From Cherax quadricarinatus (taxonomy: Eukaryota > Arthropoda > Malacostraca > Decapoda > Parastacidae), in contig NW_027195376.1 in assembly GCF_038502225.1 (NCBI RefSeq), positions 62,001 to 126,000 on the forward strand: DNA of 64,000 nt, read 5' to 3'. Below, piece after piece: positions 11,373 through 24,644 of this stretch (positions are counted from its first letter, which is position 1; each line of letters begins with the position of its first letter). The notes below the pieces were generated by a model that had not been told where the DNA came from, did no database searches, and saw nothing but the letters and a program-made list of their open reading frames with translations. Both the position numbers and the translations under genes were made by a program.

Positions 11373-14363
11373 AGGGGTAGCAGTAATGTTAAATGATCAG
11401 TTATGGAAGGAGAAAAGAGAATATGAATGTGTAAATTCAAGAATTATGTGGATTAAAGTAAAGGTTGGATGCGAGAAGTGGGTCATAATAAGTGTGTATG
11501 CACCTGGAGAAGAGAGGAATGCAGAGGAGAGAGAGAGATTTTGGGAGATGTTAAGTGAATGTATAGGAGCCTTTGAACCAAGTGAGAGAGTAATTGTGGT
11601 AGGGGACTTGAATGCTAAAGTAGGAGAAACTTTTAGAGAGGGTGTGGTAGGTAAGTTTGGGGTGCCAGGTGTAAATGATAATGGGAGCCCTTTGATTGAA
11701 CTTTGTATAGAAAGGGGTTTAGTTATAGGTAATACATATTTTAAGAAAAAGAGGATAAATAAGTATACACGATATGATGTAGGGCGAAATGACAGTAGTT
11801 TGTTGGATTATGTATTGGTAGATAAAAGACTGTTGAGTAGACTTCAGGATGTACATGTTTATAGAGGGGCCACAGATATATCAGATCACTTTCTAGTTGT
11901 AGCTACACTGAGAGTAAAAGGTAGATGGGATACAAGGAGAATAGAAGCATCAGGGAAGAGAGAGGTGAAGGTTTATAAACTAAAAGAGGAGGCAGTTAGG
12001 GTAAGATATAAACAGCTATTGGAGGATAGATGGGCTAATGAGAGCATAGGCAATGGGGTCGAAGAGGTATGGGGTAGGTTTAAAAATGTAGTGTTAGAGT
12101 GTTCAGCAGAAGTTTGTGGTTACAGGAAAGTGGGTGCAGGAGGGAAGAGGAGCGATTGGTGGAATGATGATGTAAAGAGAGTAGTAAGGGAGAAAAAGTT
12201 AGCATATGAGAAGTTTTTACAAAGTAGAAGTGATGCAAGGAGGGAAGAGTATATGGAGAAAAAGAGAGAAGTTAAGAGAGTGGTGAATCAATGTAAAAAG
12301 AGAGCAAATGAGAGAGTGGGTGAGATGTTATCAACAAATTTTGTTGAAAATAAGAAAAAGTTTTGGAGTGAGATTAACAAGTTAAGAAAGCCTAGAGAAC
12401 AAATGGATTTGTCAGTTAAAAATAGGAGAGGAGAGTTATTAAATGGAGAGTTAGAGGTATTGGGAAGATGGAAGGAATATTTTGAGGAATTGTTAAATGT
12501 TGATGAAGATAGGGAAGCTGTGATTTCGTGTATAGGGCAAGGAGGAATAACATCTTGTAGGAGTGAGGAAGAGCCAGTTGTGAGTGTGGGGGAAGTTCGT
12601 GAGGCAGTAGGTAAAATGAAAGGGGGTAAGGCAGCCGGGATTGATGGGATAAAGATAGAAATGTTAAAAGCAGGTGGGGATATGGTTTTGGAGTGGTTGG
12701 TGCAATTATTTAATAAATGTATGGAAGAGGGTAAGGTACCTAGGGATTGGCAGAGAGCATGCATAGTTCCTTTGTATAAAGGCAAAGGGGATAAAAGAGA
12801 GTGCAAAAATTATAGGGGGATAAGTCTGTTGAGTGTACCTGGTAAAGTGTATGGTAGAGTTATAATTGAAAGAATTAAGAGTAAGACGGAGAATAGGATA
12901 GCAGATGAACAAGGAGGCTTTAGGAAAGGTAGGGGGTGTGTGGACCAGGTGTTTACAGTGAAACATATAAGTGAACAGTATTTAGATAAGGCTAAAGAGG
13001 TCTTTGTGGCATTTATGGATTTGGAAAAGGCGTATGACAGGGTGGATAGGGGGGCAATGTGGCAGATGTTGCAAGTGTATGGTGTAGGAGGTAGGTTACT
13101 GAAAGCAGTGAAGAGTTTTTACGAGGATAGTGAGGCTCAAGTTAGAGTATGTAGGAAAGAGGGAAATTTTTTCCCAGTAAAAGTAGGCCTTAGACAAGGA
13201 TGTGTGATGTCACCGTGGTTGTTTAATATATTTATAGATGGGGTTGTAAGAGAAGTAAATGCGAGGGTCTTGGCAAGAGGCGTGGAGTTAAAAGATAAAG
13301 AATCACACACAAAGTGGGAGTTGTCACAGCTGCTCTTTGCTGATGACACTGTGCTCTTGGGAGATTCTGAAGAGAAGTTGCAGAGATTGGTGGATGAATT
13401 TGGTAGGGTGTGCAAAAGAAGAAAATTAAAGGTGAATACAGGAAAGAGTAAGGTTATGAGGATAACAAAAAGATTAGGTGACGAAAGATTGAATATCAGA
13501 TTGGAGGGAGAGAGTATGGAGGAGGTGAACGTATTCAGATATTTGGGAGTGGACGTGTCAGCGGATGGGTCTATGAAAGATGAGGTGAATCATAGAATTG
13601 ATGAGGGAAAAAGAGTGAGTGGTGCACTTAGGAGTCTGTGGAGACAAAGAACTTTGTCCTTGGAGGCAAAGAGGGGAATGTATGAGAGTATAGTTTTACC
13701 AACGCTCTTATATGGGTGTGAAGCGTGGGTGATGAATGTTGCAGCGAGGAGAAGGCTGGAGGCAGTGGAGATGTCATGTCTGAGGGCAATGTGTGGTGTG
13801 AATATAATGCAGAGAATTCGTAGTTTGGAAGTTAGGAGGAGGTGCGGGATTACCAAAACTGTTGTCCAGAGGGCTGAGGAAGGGTTGTTGAGGTGGTTCG
13901 GACATGTAGAGAGAATGGAGCGAAACAGAATGACTTCAAGAGTGTATCAGTCTGTAGTGGAAGGAAGGCGGGGTAGGGGTCGGCCTAGGAAGGGTTGGAG
14001 GGAGGGGGTAAAGGAGGTTTTGTGTGCGAGGGGCTTGGACTTCCAGCAGGCATGCGTGAGCGTGTTTGATAGGAGTGAATGGAGACAAATGGTTTTTAAT
14101 ACTTGACGTGCTGTTGGAGTGTGAGCAAAGTAACATTTATGAAGGGATTCAGGGAAACCGGCAGGCCGGACTTGAGTCCTAGAGATGGGAAGTACAGTGC
14201 CTGCACTCTGAAGGAGGGGTGTTAATGTTGCAGTTTAAAAACTGTAGTGTAAAGCACCCTTCTGGCAAGACAGTGATGGAGTGAATGATGGTGAAAGTTT
14301 TTCTTTTTCGGGCCACCCTGCCTTGGTGGGAATCGGCCGGTGTGATAATAAAAAAAATAAAAT
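11373..14363 (+). mobile_element. RTE-type LINE copy 2, 5' truncated, nested in CR1-A
   Basis: The insertion is bounded by a 12-bp target duplication, AATTATAGCTGA, at 11361-11372 and 14364-14375. The uninterrupted relative at 23254-23265 has one copy of this site, which serves as an empty-site control. The 5' end is truncated inside the endonuclease domain. The 3' end is a short A/T-rich tail after the sequence GGCCGGTGTGATAATA. The coding region is described separately. Confidence 0.92.
11386..14106 (+). CDS. RTE endonuclease-reverse transcriptase, 906 codons, N-truncated
   Basis: A single uninterrupted frame encodes most of an RTE-type LINE polyprotein, which nicks chromosomal DNA and reverse transcribes its RNA there. 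Order: endonuclease remainder (VYAPGEE, VGDLNAKVG, LDYVLVDKR, ISDHFLV), then reverse transcriptase ([66 protein letters not shown]). A C-terminal region follows with LLYGCEAWV and LRWFGHVERM. The annotated Met is internal: the element is cut just upstream, so about 60 N-terminal residues including the ETK endonuclease block are absent. By eye its protein differs from the 38859-41765 copy at only about four positions, for example VVNQCKK versus VVKQCKK. It is probably young but not competent on its own. Confidence 0.9.
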   Translation: MLNDQLWKEKREYECVNSRIMWIKVKVGCEKWVIISVYAPGEERNAEERERFWEMLSECIGAFEPSERVIVVGDLNAKVGETFREGVVGKFGVPGVNDNGSPLIELCIERGLVIGNTYFKKKRINKYTRYDVGRNDSSLLDYVLVDKRLLSRLQDVHVYRGATDISDHFLVVATLRVKGRWDTRRIEASGKREVKVYKLKEEAVRVRYKQLLEDRWANESIGNGVEEVWGRFKNVVLECSAEVCGYRKVGAGGKRSDWWNDDVKRVVREKKLAYEKFLQSRSDARREEYMEKKREVKRVVNQCKKRANERVGEMLSTNFVENKKKFWSEINKLRKPREQMDLSVKNRRGELLNGELEVLGRWKEYFEELLNVDEDREAVISCIGQGGITSCRSEEEPVVSVGEVREAVGKMKGGKAAGIDGIKIEMLKAGGDMVLEWLVQLFNKCMEEGKVPRDWQRACIVPLYKGKGDKRECKNYRGISLLSVPGKVYGRVIIERIKSKTENRIADEQGGFRKGRGCVDQVFTVKHISEQYLDKAKEVFVAFMDLEKAYDRVDRGAMWQMLQVYGVGGRLLKAVKSFYEDSEAQVRVCRKEGNFFPVKVGLRQGCVMSPWLFNIFIDGVVREVNARVLARGVELKDKESHTKWELSQLLFADDTVLLGDSEEKLQRLVDEFGRVCKRRKLKVNTGKSKVMRITKRLGDERLNIRLEGESMEEVNVFRYLGVDVSADGSMKDEVNHRIDEGKRVSGALRSLWRQRTLSLEAKRGMYESIVLPTLLYGCEAWVMNVAARRRLEAVEMSCLRAMCGVNIMQRIRSLEVRRRCGITKTVVQRAEEGLLRWFGHVERMERNRMTSRVYQSVVEGRRGRGRPRKGWREGVKEVLCARGLDFQQACVSVFDRSEWRQMVFNT

Positions 14364-15728
14364 AATTATAGCTGAGATTATAAGAAGCCATCTCGATAAG
14401 CATAGCTTGATTAATGATACTCAGCATGGATTCACAAGAGGCCGGTCTTGTCTAACTAATTTATTAACTTTCCTCAGTAAAGCTTTTGAGGCTGTTGACC
14501 ACAATAAAGAATTTGATATTATTTACTTAGATTTTAGTAAGGCTTTTGATAGAGTTCCGCACCATAGACTGTTAAAGAAAGTGGCAGCTCATGGCATTGG
14601 GGGGAAAGTGCTCTCGTGGATCGAGTCATGGCTCACTGACAGGAAGCAGAGAGTGTCCATAAATGGGGTTAAATCCGAGTGGGGATCTGTAACAAGTGGC
14701 GTTCCACAGGGATCAGTCTTGGGCCCGTTGTTGTTTATAATATATATCAATGATCTTGATGAGGGAATTACTAGTGATATGAGCAAATTCGCCGATGACA
14801 CAAAGATAGGTAGGATAATTGATTCAAACATAGATGTTATGGAACTTCAGGAGGATTTAAACAAACTCTATTCTTGGTCAGAAAAGTGGCAGATGCAGTT
14901 CAATGTAGATAAATGCAAGGTTCTGAAGCTTGGGAGTGCCCATAACCCTAGTACTTATAAGTTAAATGATGTAGAACTTAGCCATACAGATTGCGAAAAG
15001 GACTTGGGGGTTATGGTGAGCAGCAACCTAAACCAAGACAGCAATGCCTAAGCGTATGTAATAAGGCAAATAGATTACTGGGATTTATATCAAGAAGTGT
15101 AAGCAACAGAAGTCCAGAGGTCATACTGCAGCTTTATACATCATTAGTAAGGCCTCACCTAGATTATGCAGCTCAGTTCTGGTCTCCGTATTACAAAATG
15201 GACATAAATTCGTTAGAAAACATTCAGCGTAGGATGACTAAATTAATACATAGCATTAGAAATCTTCCTTATGAAGAAAGATTGAAGACTCTTAAGTTAC
15301 ATTCACTTGTTAGACGAAGAATGAGGGGAGACCTGATCGAAGTGTATAAGTGGAAGATAGGTATTAATAAAGGGGATATTAATAAGGTCTTGAGGAAGTC
15401 TCTCCATGAGAGAACCCGCAGTAATGGATTTAAATTAGATAAGTTTAGATTTAGAAAGGACATAGGAAAGTATTGGTTTGGAAATAGGGTAGCTGATGAG
15501 TGGAACAGTCTACCTAGTTGGGGTTATTGAGGCAAGGACTTTGGGTAGTTTCAAATCTAGGTTGGATAAGTACATGAGTGGGAGGGGTTGGATTTGAGTG
15601 GGACTTTCACATCAGAGCTTATTTCTTGGGTGGCATTGAAAATTGGGTTGGGCAAATGTTTTGTTAGTGGGATGAATTGTAAAGCCTTCTGCAGTGTTCC
15701 TCCTTTCTTATGTTCTTATGTTCTTATG
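14364..15728 (+). pseudogene. CR1-A copy 1 ORF2, reverse transcriptase remainder and 3' end
   Basis: This continues the CR1 after the RTE insertion. It shows IYLDFSKAFDRVPHHRLL (near 14520-14575), SGVPQGSVLGPLLFIIYIND, SKFADDTKIGR (catalytic FADD, near 14785) and the C-terminal RPHLDYAAQFWSPY (near 15150-15190). A base lost near 15033 shifts the frame, and a G gained near 15525 ends it early. The 3' untranslated part carries the CR1-style end with repeated TTCTTATG near 15708-15728, after which Gypsy sequence resumes. Any open frame starting upstream of 14364 is a chimera with the RTE tail. Confidence 0.88.
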
Positions 15729-15729
15729 T

Positions 15730-16240
15730 CTTATCTGCAATTGGAACTAACTCACAATATCTGGTGAAATGGTCTACCATAACACACAGATGTTTATTGC
15801 CTTGGAGGGAACATTTAAAATTGGTTAACAAATCTAGTGCAACTCTTTCCCGTGGTTGGATACACCTGGATTAGATTAGGACCATTGACATTTCCTTTAT
15901 GCTGCATACAAACACTACATTTCTTAACATACTCTGAAATGTCAGTTGCCATTCGTGGCCAAAAGTATTTCATTCTGGCTTGTTTCACAGAATGATCCAT
16001 ACCAGGGTTTGCAACACCTGGTGCATCGTTAACTAGCTGTAGAGCTACATTCACTAGTGACTGTGGAATTTCTAACTGATATACTCTTCTGCTTGGAGTA
16101 CCCAACTCGGCTGTTCGATACAGTAACTCTTGGCACATTACAAAGTCACTAATGGGTGCTGGTGGTTTCACAGTCAGAATAAGATCTTCCTGGAGTAGGA
16201 ATCGAATCACACCAGACCACAAGGGATCTGTTCTTTCTTA
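15730..16240 (-). pseudogene. Ty3/Gypsy copy 1: integrase zinc-binding region
   Basis: This is the upstream half of the Gypsy integrase interrupted by CR1-A. The minus strand shows the His-His-Cys-Cys pattern (NDAPGVANPGMDHSVKQ, then CSVCMQHKG) and ARMKYFWPRMA, then MVDHFTRYCELVPIADK at the junction. It aligns along its length with the 32178-35780 copy. Where that copy has the first zinc-ligand His pair, this one reads ANPG, so one His is lost. The frame breaks near 15815. The RNase H and reverse-transcriptase parts are absent; the copy ends near 16240. Confidence 0.8.
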
Positions 16241-16867
16241 CTGGAGGAATGAACAAACTCAGTGGAGTGGATGACTCTCCCCCACTGGTGCAGTAGGTTA
16301 GAGCTTCATGAATTTTAAAACACCAGGGGTTTTATCCCTCAACTAGTCGCAGTGCTGTTTTACATATGCAATGGAACTTCTACTTACGAGTGCATTCACG
16401 TGAAGTTTTTCCAGATACGAGCAGTCGTTCGGTCGATTTTTTCCTTCAGGATGTGAGCGAAATTTCCAGATGTGAAGGGGCCTCAAGAGAGGTTCCTTGA
16501 TACCGGTGAGGGGCTCTTGCTCTTGATCTAGGGAACTGAATCTCATTTGTTTTTTGGACTATCTTATTGAAACTTGGGCACTGATGATGGAAAGATGCTT
16601 CTTAACGTACACCGAAAATGAAAGAAATCGGACCATAAATAATAGAATTCGCTTCTCAGTCATTATTCATCCCTTAGTGGTATTTTCGTATGATTTTTAT
16701 GATTGTATTTTCGTTTCTTTTTTTTTTTTTTTTGGTCATTTGATAGAATGGAAGATGTATTACAGAAATAGATATGATTATGATTGGTTTCACTGTGAAT
16801 AGTACCTTGAAATTGACCTGCAAATAGCAGAAATATTAGATTCCTTGGCAATGTTTAAGAATAAACA
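16241..16867. other. No gene; dispersed repeat pieces
   Basis: Bases 16259-16345 are the reverse complement of the tRNA-like repeat near 7280-7420. Bases 16480-16550 (GAGGTTCCTTGAT, CTTGATCTAGGGAACTG) resemble the reverse complement of 54700-54790. A T run lies at 16718-16733. I see no coding frame with recognisable content. Confidence 0.4.
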
Positions 16868-18165
16868 AATGACACAAGAACATAAGAAAGAAGGAACACT
16901 GCAACGGGCCTACTGACCCATGTGGAGCAGGTCCATGCCCCCCATACCCCCGGATTAGCCCGATGACCAACCCAGTCTGGTCACCTCTACTCAAGGAAAG
17001 AGCACGGCACCAGACTCAGCAGCACATGCTAGTCAGGTTCAACTCACACCCACCCACACCCACTCATGTATTTATCAAACCTATTTTTGAAACAACACAA
17101 CGTTTTAGCCTCAATAACTGTACTCGGGAGTTTGTTCCACTCATCCACAACTCTATTACCAAACCAGTACTTTCCTATATCCTTCCTGAATCTGAATTTT
17201 TACAACTTCAAACCATTGCTGCGAGTCCTGTCTTGGCTGGAAATTTTCAGCACGCTACTTATATCCCCCTTTATTTTTTCCTATTTTCCATTTATGCACC
17301 TCGATCATATTCCCCCTAATTTTACGCCTTTCGAGAGAGTGCAGATTCAGGGCCCTCAGTCTATCCTCATAGGGAAGATTTCTGATACATGGGATCAACT
17401 TTGACATCCTCCTCTGTATGTTTTCCAGAGCATTTATATCTTTTCTGTAATACGGTGACCAGAACCGAGCAGCATAGTCTAAATGAGGCCTAACCAAGGA
17501 TATATAGAGTTGAAGAACAACCTGAGGACTTCTATTATTTATACTTCTAGATATGAAGCCAAGAATTCTGTTAGCTTTATTGTGAACACTAATGCACTGT
17601 TGTCTTGGTTTTAGATTACTGCTAACCAGAACTCCTAAATCCTTTACGCAATCAGTAGTATTAAGATCTACATTATTTAGTTTTTATGTGGCATGGTTAT
17701 TTACCTGTCCAACATTTAGAACTTTGCATTTGTCTATATTAAACTGCATCTGCCACTTCTCCGACCATTGCTTCAGTCTGTTCAAATCATCTTGGAGTGC
17801 TCTAGTGTCCTCATTAGAATGAATTGGACGGCCTATTTTGGTGTCATCAGCAAATTCGCTTATGTCGCTATTTATTCCCTCATCTATATCGTTTATGTAA
17901 ATTGTGAACAACAATGGGCCCAACACTGACCCCTGAGGAACACCTCTTCTGACGTGCCCCCATTCTGATTTCTCCCCATTTATGCAAACTGTCTGCTGCC
18001 TATTTGTCAGCCATGCCTCTACCCAGGAAAAAATTTCTCCTCCTATTCCGTGTGCCCTAAGTTTCCTCAATAGCCTCTGGTGTGGAACTCTATCGAAAGC
18101 CTTACTGAAGTTCATATACACAATATCATATTCATTACCATGATCTACCTCCTCAAACACCTTAG
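16868..18165 (-). pseudogene. CR1-B copy 1, 5' truncated
   Basis: This is a minus-strand CR1-type LINE. Its 3' end is at the left, where the plus strand reads AGAACATAAGAAAG, the complement of the TTCTTATG repeat. The reverse transcriptase part (18175 down to 17684) shows MNFSKAFDRVPHQRLL, RRGVPQGSVLGPLLFTIYIN and SEFADDTKIGRP. The C-terminal part (17497-17255) has RPHLDYAARFWSPY. The two parts are separated by frame breaks around 17500-17690. Similarity to copies 2 and 3 stops near 18165, which marks the 5' truncation. It is dead. Confidence 0.85.
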
Positions 18166-18244
18166 TGTATTCCAATTTGCAGTCATGAATGGGTTGACAT
18201 AGCAGTAAATCTTATTTTTTTTATGTGAATAAAAATTACAACTA

Positions 18245-18590
<346 letters not shown>

Positions 18591-18819
18591 CTTCAAAAGA
18601 CCGTCACTGGATGACAGTGATTACAACAGCAACGCAGGAGAGGTGGCCTCCTCCACTTGCCACATAATGACATATTTTATTCATTATAGAGTATATATCA
18701 GGTTTCTATGTTATTTATTTTCTTTATTATGTCACATTAGATGAACTGTGATAGATAAATAAGCCATATAGATGATATTAGCCAAATATTGAGGTATCTT
18801 AACAATAAATAAAAAAATA
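18591..18819. other. No feature seen
   Basis: This is AT-rich sequence between the microsatellite and the Penelope-type fragment. I see no coding frame or repeat I can identify. Confidence 0.4.
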
Positions 18820-19090
18820 AAAAAATGTGTTAATTTCATCTTGCCGGTATTATATACCATTCTTGTACTACTACTACTACCACCACCTCTTCCTGCCTAT
18901 ATATAGCCGTCCTGCTCCACTTCTGGTTAATCGCCGGGTAACCATCTGGAGAAGACCCGGGCCGGAAATACCGGCAAATCTCTGACTAACTAACTAACTT
19001 CTGGTTAGTGTGACTTTGTCAATGGTCCAAGTCGGACCGAAACGTCGTCGTAAGCTTCTCTCTTTTATGTGCGGGTTATTTGTGTATTGA
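18820..19090 (+). mobile_element. Penelope-type (PLE-3) terminal fragment with a nested 67-bp insertion
   Basis: The segment TGGTCCAAGTCGGACCGAAA (19022-19041) followed by CGTCGTCGTAAG recurs at 54203-54280 and, inverted, at 53975-54050, so it is a dispersed element end. It forms a GGTCC/GGACC hairpin followed by GAAACGTC. Within it, 18930-18996 is an insertion flanked by an 11-bp duplication ACTTCTGGTTA (18919-18929 and 18997-19007). The insert ends in a (CTAA)n-like tail, typical of a severely truncated LINE or SINE. Bases 18830-18860 resemble the outer end of the PLE-2 type (compare 45595-45635). Confidence 0.55.
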
Positions 19091-19235
19091 AGTATCTTGT
19101 CGTGCCTCCTGAGAGTTGGAAGGGATTAATTACATTTCAGTTATTTTAAATGAGGATAACTGACTCTGCAAACAAGCAGATCCAGACCCGAGCAAGGTCA
19201 TGGAATGGATTAAACTCGTAAGCAGGGGTTCCACT

Positions 19236-21037
<1,802 letters not shown>

Positions 21038-21538
21038 TTGTTGTTGTTGGGGATAGCCATGTTAAGAATATGGATAGGGCGTTCTGCTTGAAGGACAGGA
21101 GTAGGAGACAGAGAGTTTGCTTTCCTGGGGCTGGGATGGAGGATATTGTTAGCCGTCTGGATGACATCATGAGAGGTAATGGGAGCAATCCTATTATCTG
21201 TGTCAGTGCTGGAGGCAACGATGTTGGCAGACGTAGGAGTGAAGACCTGATTAGCAGGTATAGGTCAGCAATAGAAATAATTAGGAGTAAGGGCGGGAAC
21301 CCTCTCATATGTGGTATTTTGCCAAGGAGAGGAGTTGGAAATGAATGGTTGTACAGGGCAATTGGTGTCAATTGCTGGCTGGACAAATACTGTAAGGAAA
21401 ATGCGGTAACATTCATTGACACTGGGACCTCTTCTATGGCAGAAATGACATGTATGCCAGGGATGGGGTTCACTTATCTAGGTCTGGGGTGGTAGCACTG
21501 GCAACTGCAGTGGAGGGAACAGTTAGGACTTTAAACTA
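21038..21538 (+). pseudogene. CR1-A copy 2 ORF1, SGNH esterase-like domain
   Basis: This is the same truncated ORF1 as at 9139-9640. Block I reads GDSHVKNMDRAF, and the Gly-Asn-Asp block is intact here as SAGGNDVGRR (near 21205-21235). A one-base loss near 21421 shifts the frame before the Asp-x-x-His block. The copy starts at the sequence TTGTTGTTGTTGGGG, identical to the start of copy 1. A 5-bp repeat TATTT at 21034-21038 and 24640-24644 may be the target duplication. Confidence 0.75.
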
Positions 21539-21554
21539 GGAATAGTTAGTGGTA

Positions 21555-24500
21555 TGGGTTTTGGCAGGAAAACAGTGAAGTCCCAGTGAAGTAATATTAC
21601 GAGTTCTAGGGGAACTAGTAATAAGCAGAACGAGATAGATATTGAAAAGCCAGGGACTTTGGGTGATAAGGACAGTAATAGGTTTAGTAGAAAAACAGAA
21701 ATGAGCAGGAAGGGTAAAGAGAAAGGAGAGTCTTTCAATGTTTATTATGCTAATTGCCGTAGTGCTAGGAATAAGATGGACGAGTAGAGATTAGTTGCTA
21801 GTGCAGGTAACATTGATGTATTTGCCTTAACTGAGACGTGGTTTAATTCAAAAAGTCGGGACATGCCTGTGGAATGTCATATTCAGGGTTTTAAATTGTT
21901 CCAAGTAGATAGAAGTATCGGGAAGGGGGAGGGGTGGCATTGTATGTCCGAGATCGCTTGAACTGTTGCATAAAAACGGGTATTAAGTCTGAAGTAACAC
22001 ATACAGAGTCTGTTTGGATAGAATTTTCAGAGGGGCATGAAAAACTGATTTTAGGAGTGATATACCGTCCCCCAAACTTAGATAGGGACCAAGAGAGACT
22101 ACTATGGGAGGAAACTGTTAAGGCCACAAGGCACGATAATGTAGTAATTCTAGGAGACTTTAGCTTTAGTCATATTGATTGGAATTTCTTGACTGGGAAT
22201 TCAGAATCATACGACTTCTTAGATGTAGTTCAGGATTGTTTTTTGAAGCAGTTTGTGACAGAACCTACAAGGGGAAATAACCTGCTTGACTTAGTTATGG
22301 CAAACAATGAATACCTTGTTAAAAATTTAGAAATTTCAGAGGAACTGGGTGCTAGCGACCACAAATCAATTACATTTAGCATTGAATGGAAGTACGATAG
22401 TAGCGATAACTCAGTAACAGTCCCAGATTTTCGCTTAGCAGATTACGATGGGCTTAGAGAACACTTATCATCTGTTGACTGGGGTAACGAAGTGAGCTAT
22501 CAATATGACAGTTTTCTGAACACTATGCATGCTGCTCAAAGAACGTTTATCCCATATAAAGAAATTAGATCAAATAGAAATGACCCAAAATGGATGAATA
22601 ATAGGCTCAAATATCTACTAGGGCATAAGAAAGGAATTTATAGGCGTATCAAAAGAGGTGAGGGTCATCTTATGAATCAGTATATTGACATTAAGAGGGA
22701 CATTAAAAAGGGGATAAGAAAAGCTAAAAGGGACTATGAAATTAAAGTTGCTAGGGATTCTAAAACTAACCCAAAAAGTTTTTCCAGGTCTATAGAACAA
22801 AAGTTAGAGATAAGATAGGTCCCCTTAAAAATAACTATGGGCACCTTACTGACAAAGAGAATGAAAATTGCTCGATTTTTAATAATTATTTTCTCTCAGT
22901 TTTTACACAGGAATACACTAACAATATTCCAGTAATTAATTTTTATAGTGGGCTAGAAGAAGATAAATTATGTAACATCACAGTCACTAGTGAAATGGTT
23001 GTGAAGCAGATAGACTGAAGCAAAACAAGTCGCCGGGTCCTGATAAGGTTTTTTCAAGGGTTCTTAAGGAATGCAAAATGGAACTCTGTGAACCATTAAC
23101 TAATATTTTTAATTTATCTTTTCAAACAGGTGTAGTGTCTGATATGTGGAAGATGGCTAATGTAATTCATATTTTTAAAACAGGGGACAAGTCGTTACCG
23201 TCAAATTACCGCCCAATAAGCCTGACCTCAATTGTAGGCAAATTACTAGAGTCAATTATAGCTGAGATTATAAGAAGCCATCTCGATAAGCATAGCTTGA
23301 TTAATGATACTCAGCATGGATTCACAAGAGGCCGGTCTTGTCTAACTAATTTATTAATTTTCCTTAGTAAAGCTTTTGAGGCTATTGACCACGATAAAGA
23401 ATTTGATATTATTTACTTAGATTTTAGTAAGGCTTTTGCTAGAGTTCCGCACCATAGACTGTTAAAGAAAGTGGCAGCTCATGGCATTGGGGAAAAAGTG
23501 CTCTCGTGGATCGAGTCATGGCTCACTGACAGGAAGCAGAGAGTGTCCATAAATGGGGTTAAATCCGAGTGGGGATCAGTAATAAGTGGCGTTCCACAGG
23601 GATCAGTCTTGGACCCGTTGTTGTTTATAATATATATCAATGATCTTGATGAGGGAATTACTAGTGATATGAGCAAATTCGCCGATGACACAAAGATAGG
23701 TAGGATAATTGATTCAAACGTAGATGTTATGGAACTTCAGGAGGATTTAAACAAACTCTATTCTTGGTCAGAAAAGTGGCAGATGCAGTTCAATGTAGAT
23801 AAATGCAAGGTTCTGAAGCTTGGGAGTGCCCATAACCCTAGTACTTATAAGTTAAACGATGTAGAACTTAGCCATACAGATTGCGAAAAGGACTTGGGGG
23901 TTATGGTGAGCAGCAACCTTAAACCAAGACAGCAATGCTTAAGCGTTCGTAATAAGGCAAATAGATTACTGGGATTTATACCAAGAAGTGTAAGCAACAG
24001 AAGTCCAGAGGTCATACTGCAGCTTTATACATCATTAGTAAGGCCTCACCTAGATTATGCAGCTCAGTTCTGGTCTCCATATTACAGAATGGACATAAAT
24101 TCGTTAGAAAACATTCAGCGTAGGATGACTAAATTAATACATAGCATTAAAAATCTTCCTTATGAAGAAAGATTGAAGACTCTTAAGTTACATTCACTTG
24201 TTAGACGAAGAATGAGGGGAGACCTGATCGAAGTGAATAAGTGGAAGATAGGTATTAATAAAGGGGATATTAATAAGGTCTTGAGGATGTCTCTCCATGA
24301 GAGAACCCGCAGTAATGGATTTAAATTAGATAAGTTTAGATTTAGAAAGGACATATGAAAGTATTGGTTTGGAAATAGGGTAGTTGATGAGTGGAACAGT
24401 CTACCTAGTTGGGTTATTGAGGCTGGGACTTTGGGTAGTTTCAAATTTAGGTTGGATAAGTACATGAGTGGGAGGGGTTGGATTTGAGTGGGACTTTCAC

Positions 24501-24642
24501 ATCAGAGCTTATTTCTTGGGTGGCATTGAAATTCGGGTTGGGCAAATGTTTTGTTAGTGGGATGAATTGTAAAGGACCTGCCTAGTATGGGCCAACAGGC
24601 CTCCTGCAGTGTTCCTCCTTTCTTATGTTCTTATGTTCTTAT
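21555..24642 (+). pseudogene. CR1-A copy 2 ORF2, endonuclease and reverse transcriptase
   Basis: This is nearly the whole ORF2 of CR1-A without a nested insertion. Endonuclease blocks: ALTETWF, VIYRPPNLDRD, ILGDFSFSHIDWN (Asn of the usual DFN changed to Ser) and ASDHKSITF. Reverse transcriptase blocks: SIVGKLLESIIAEI, IYLDFSKAFARVPHH, SGVPQGSVLDPLLF and SKFADDTKIGR, then RPHLDYAAQFWSPY. Breaks relative to copy 1: a stop near 21786, frame changes near 21925 and 22783, a four-base loss near 23015 and a stop near 24356. Long open stretches remain at 21934-22818 and 23078-24358. The 3' end carries the TTCTTATG repeat at about 24620-24642. Confidence 0.88.
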
Positions 24643-24644
24643 TT

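Noticed and set aside
12288..12966. Minus-strand open frames opposite the RTE coding region
   Set aside because: They mirror the intact plus-strand frame and recur at every RTE copy. They show no family features.
14281..14363. Coding start of the frame that runs into CR1 at 14364
   Set aside because: This part is the 3' untranslated tail of the inserted RTE, so the frame is chimeric.
19012..19090. Active hammerhead ribozyme in the PLE-3 end
   Set aside because: The hairpin and GAAA are present, but the CUGANGA core is missing in all copies here.
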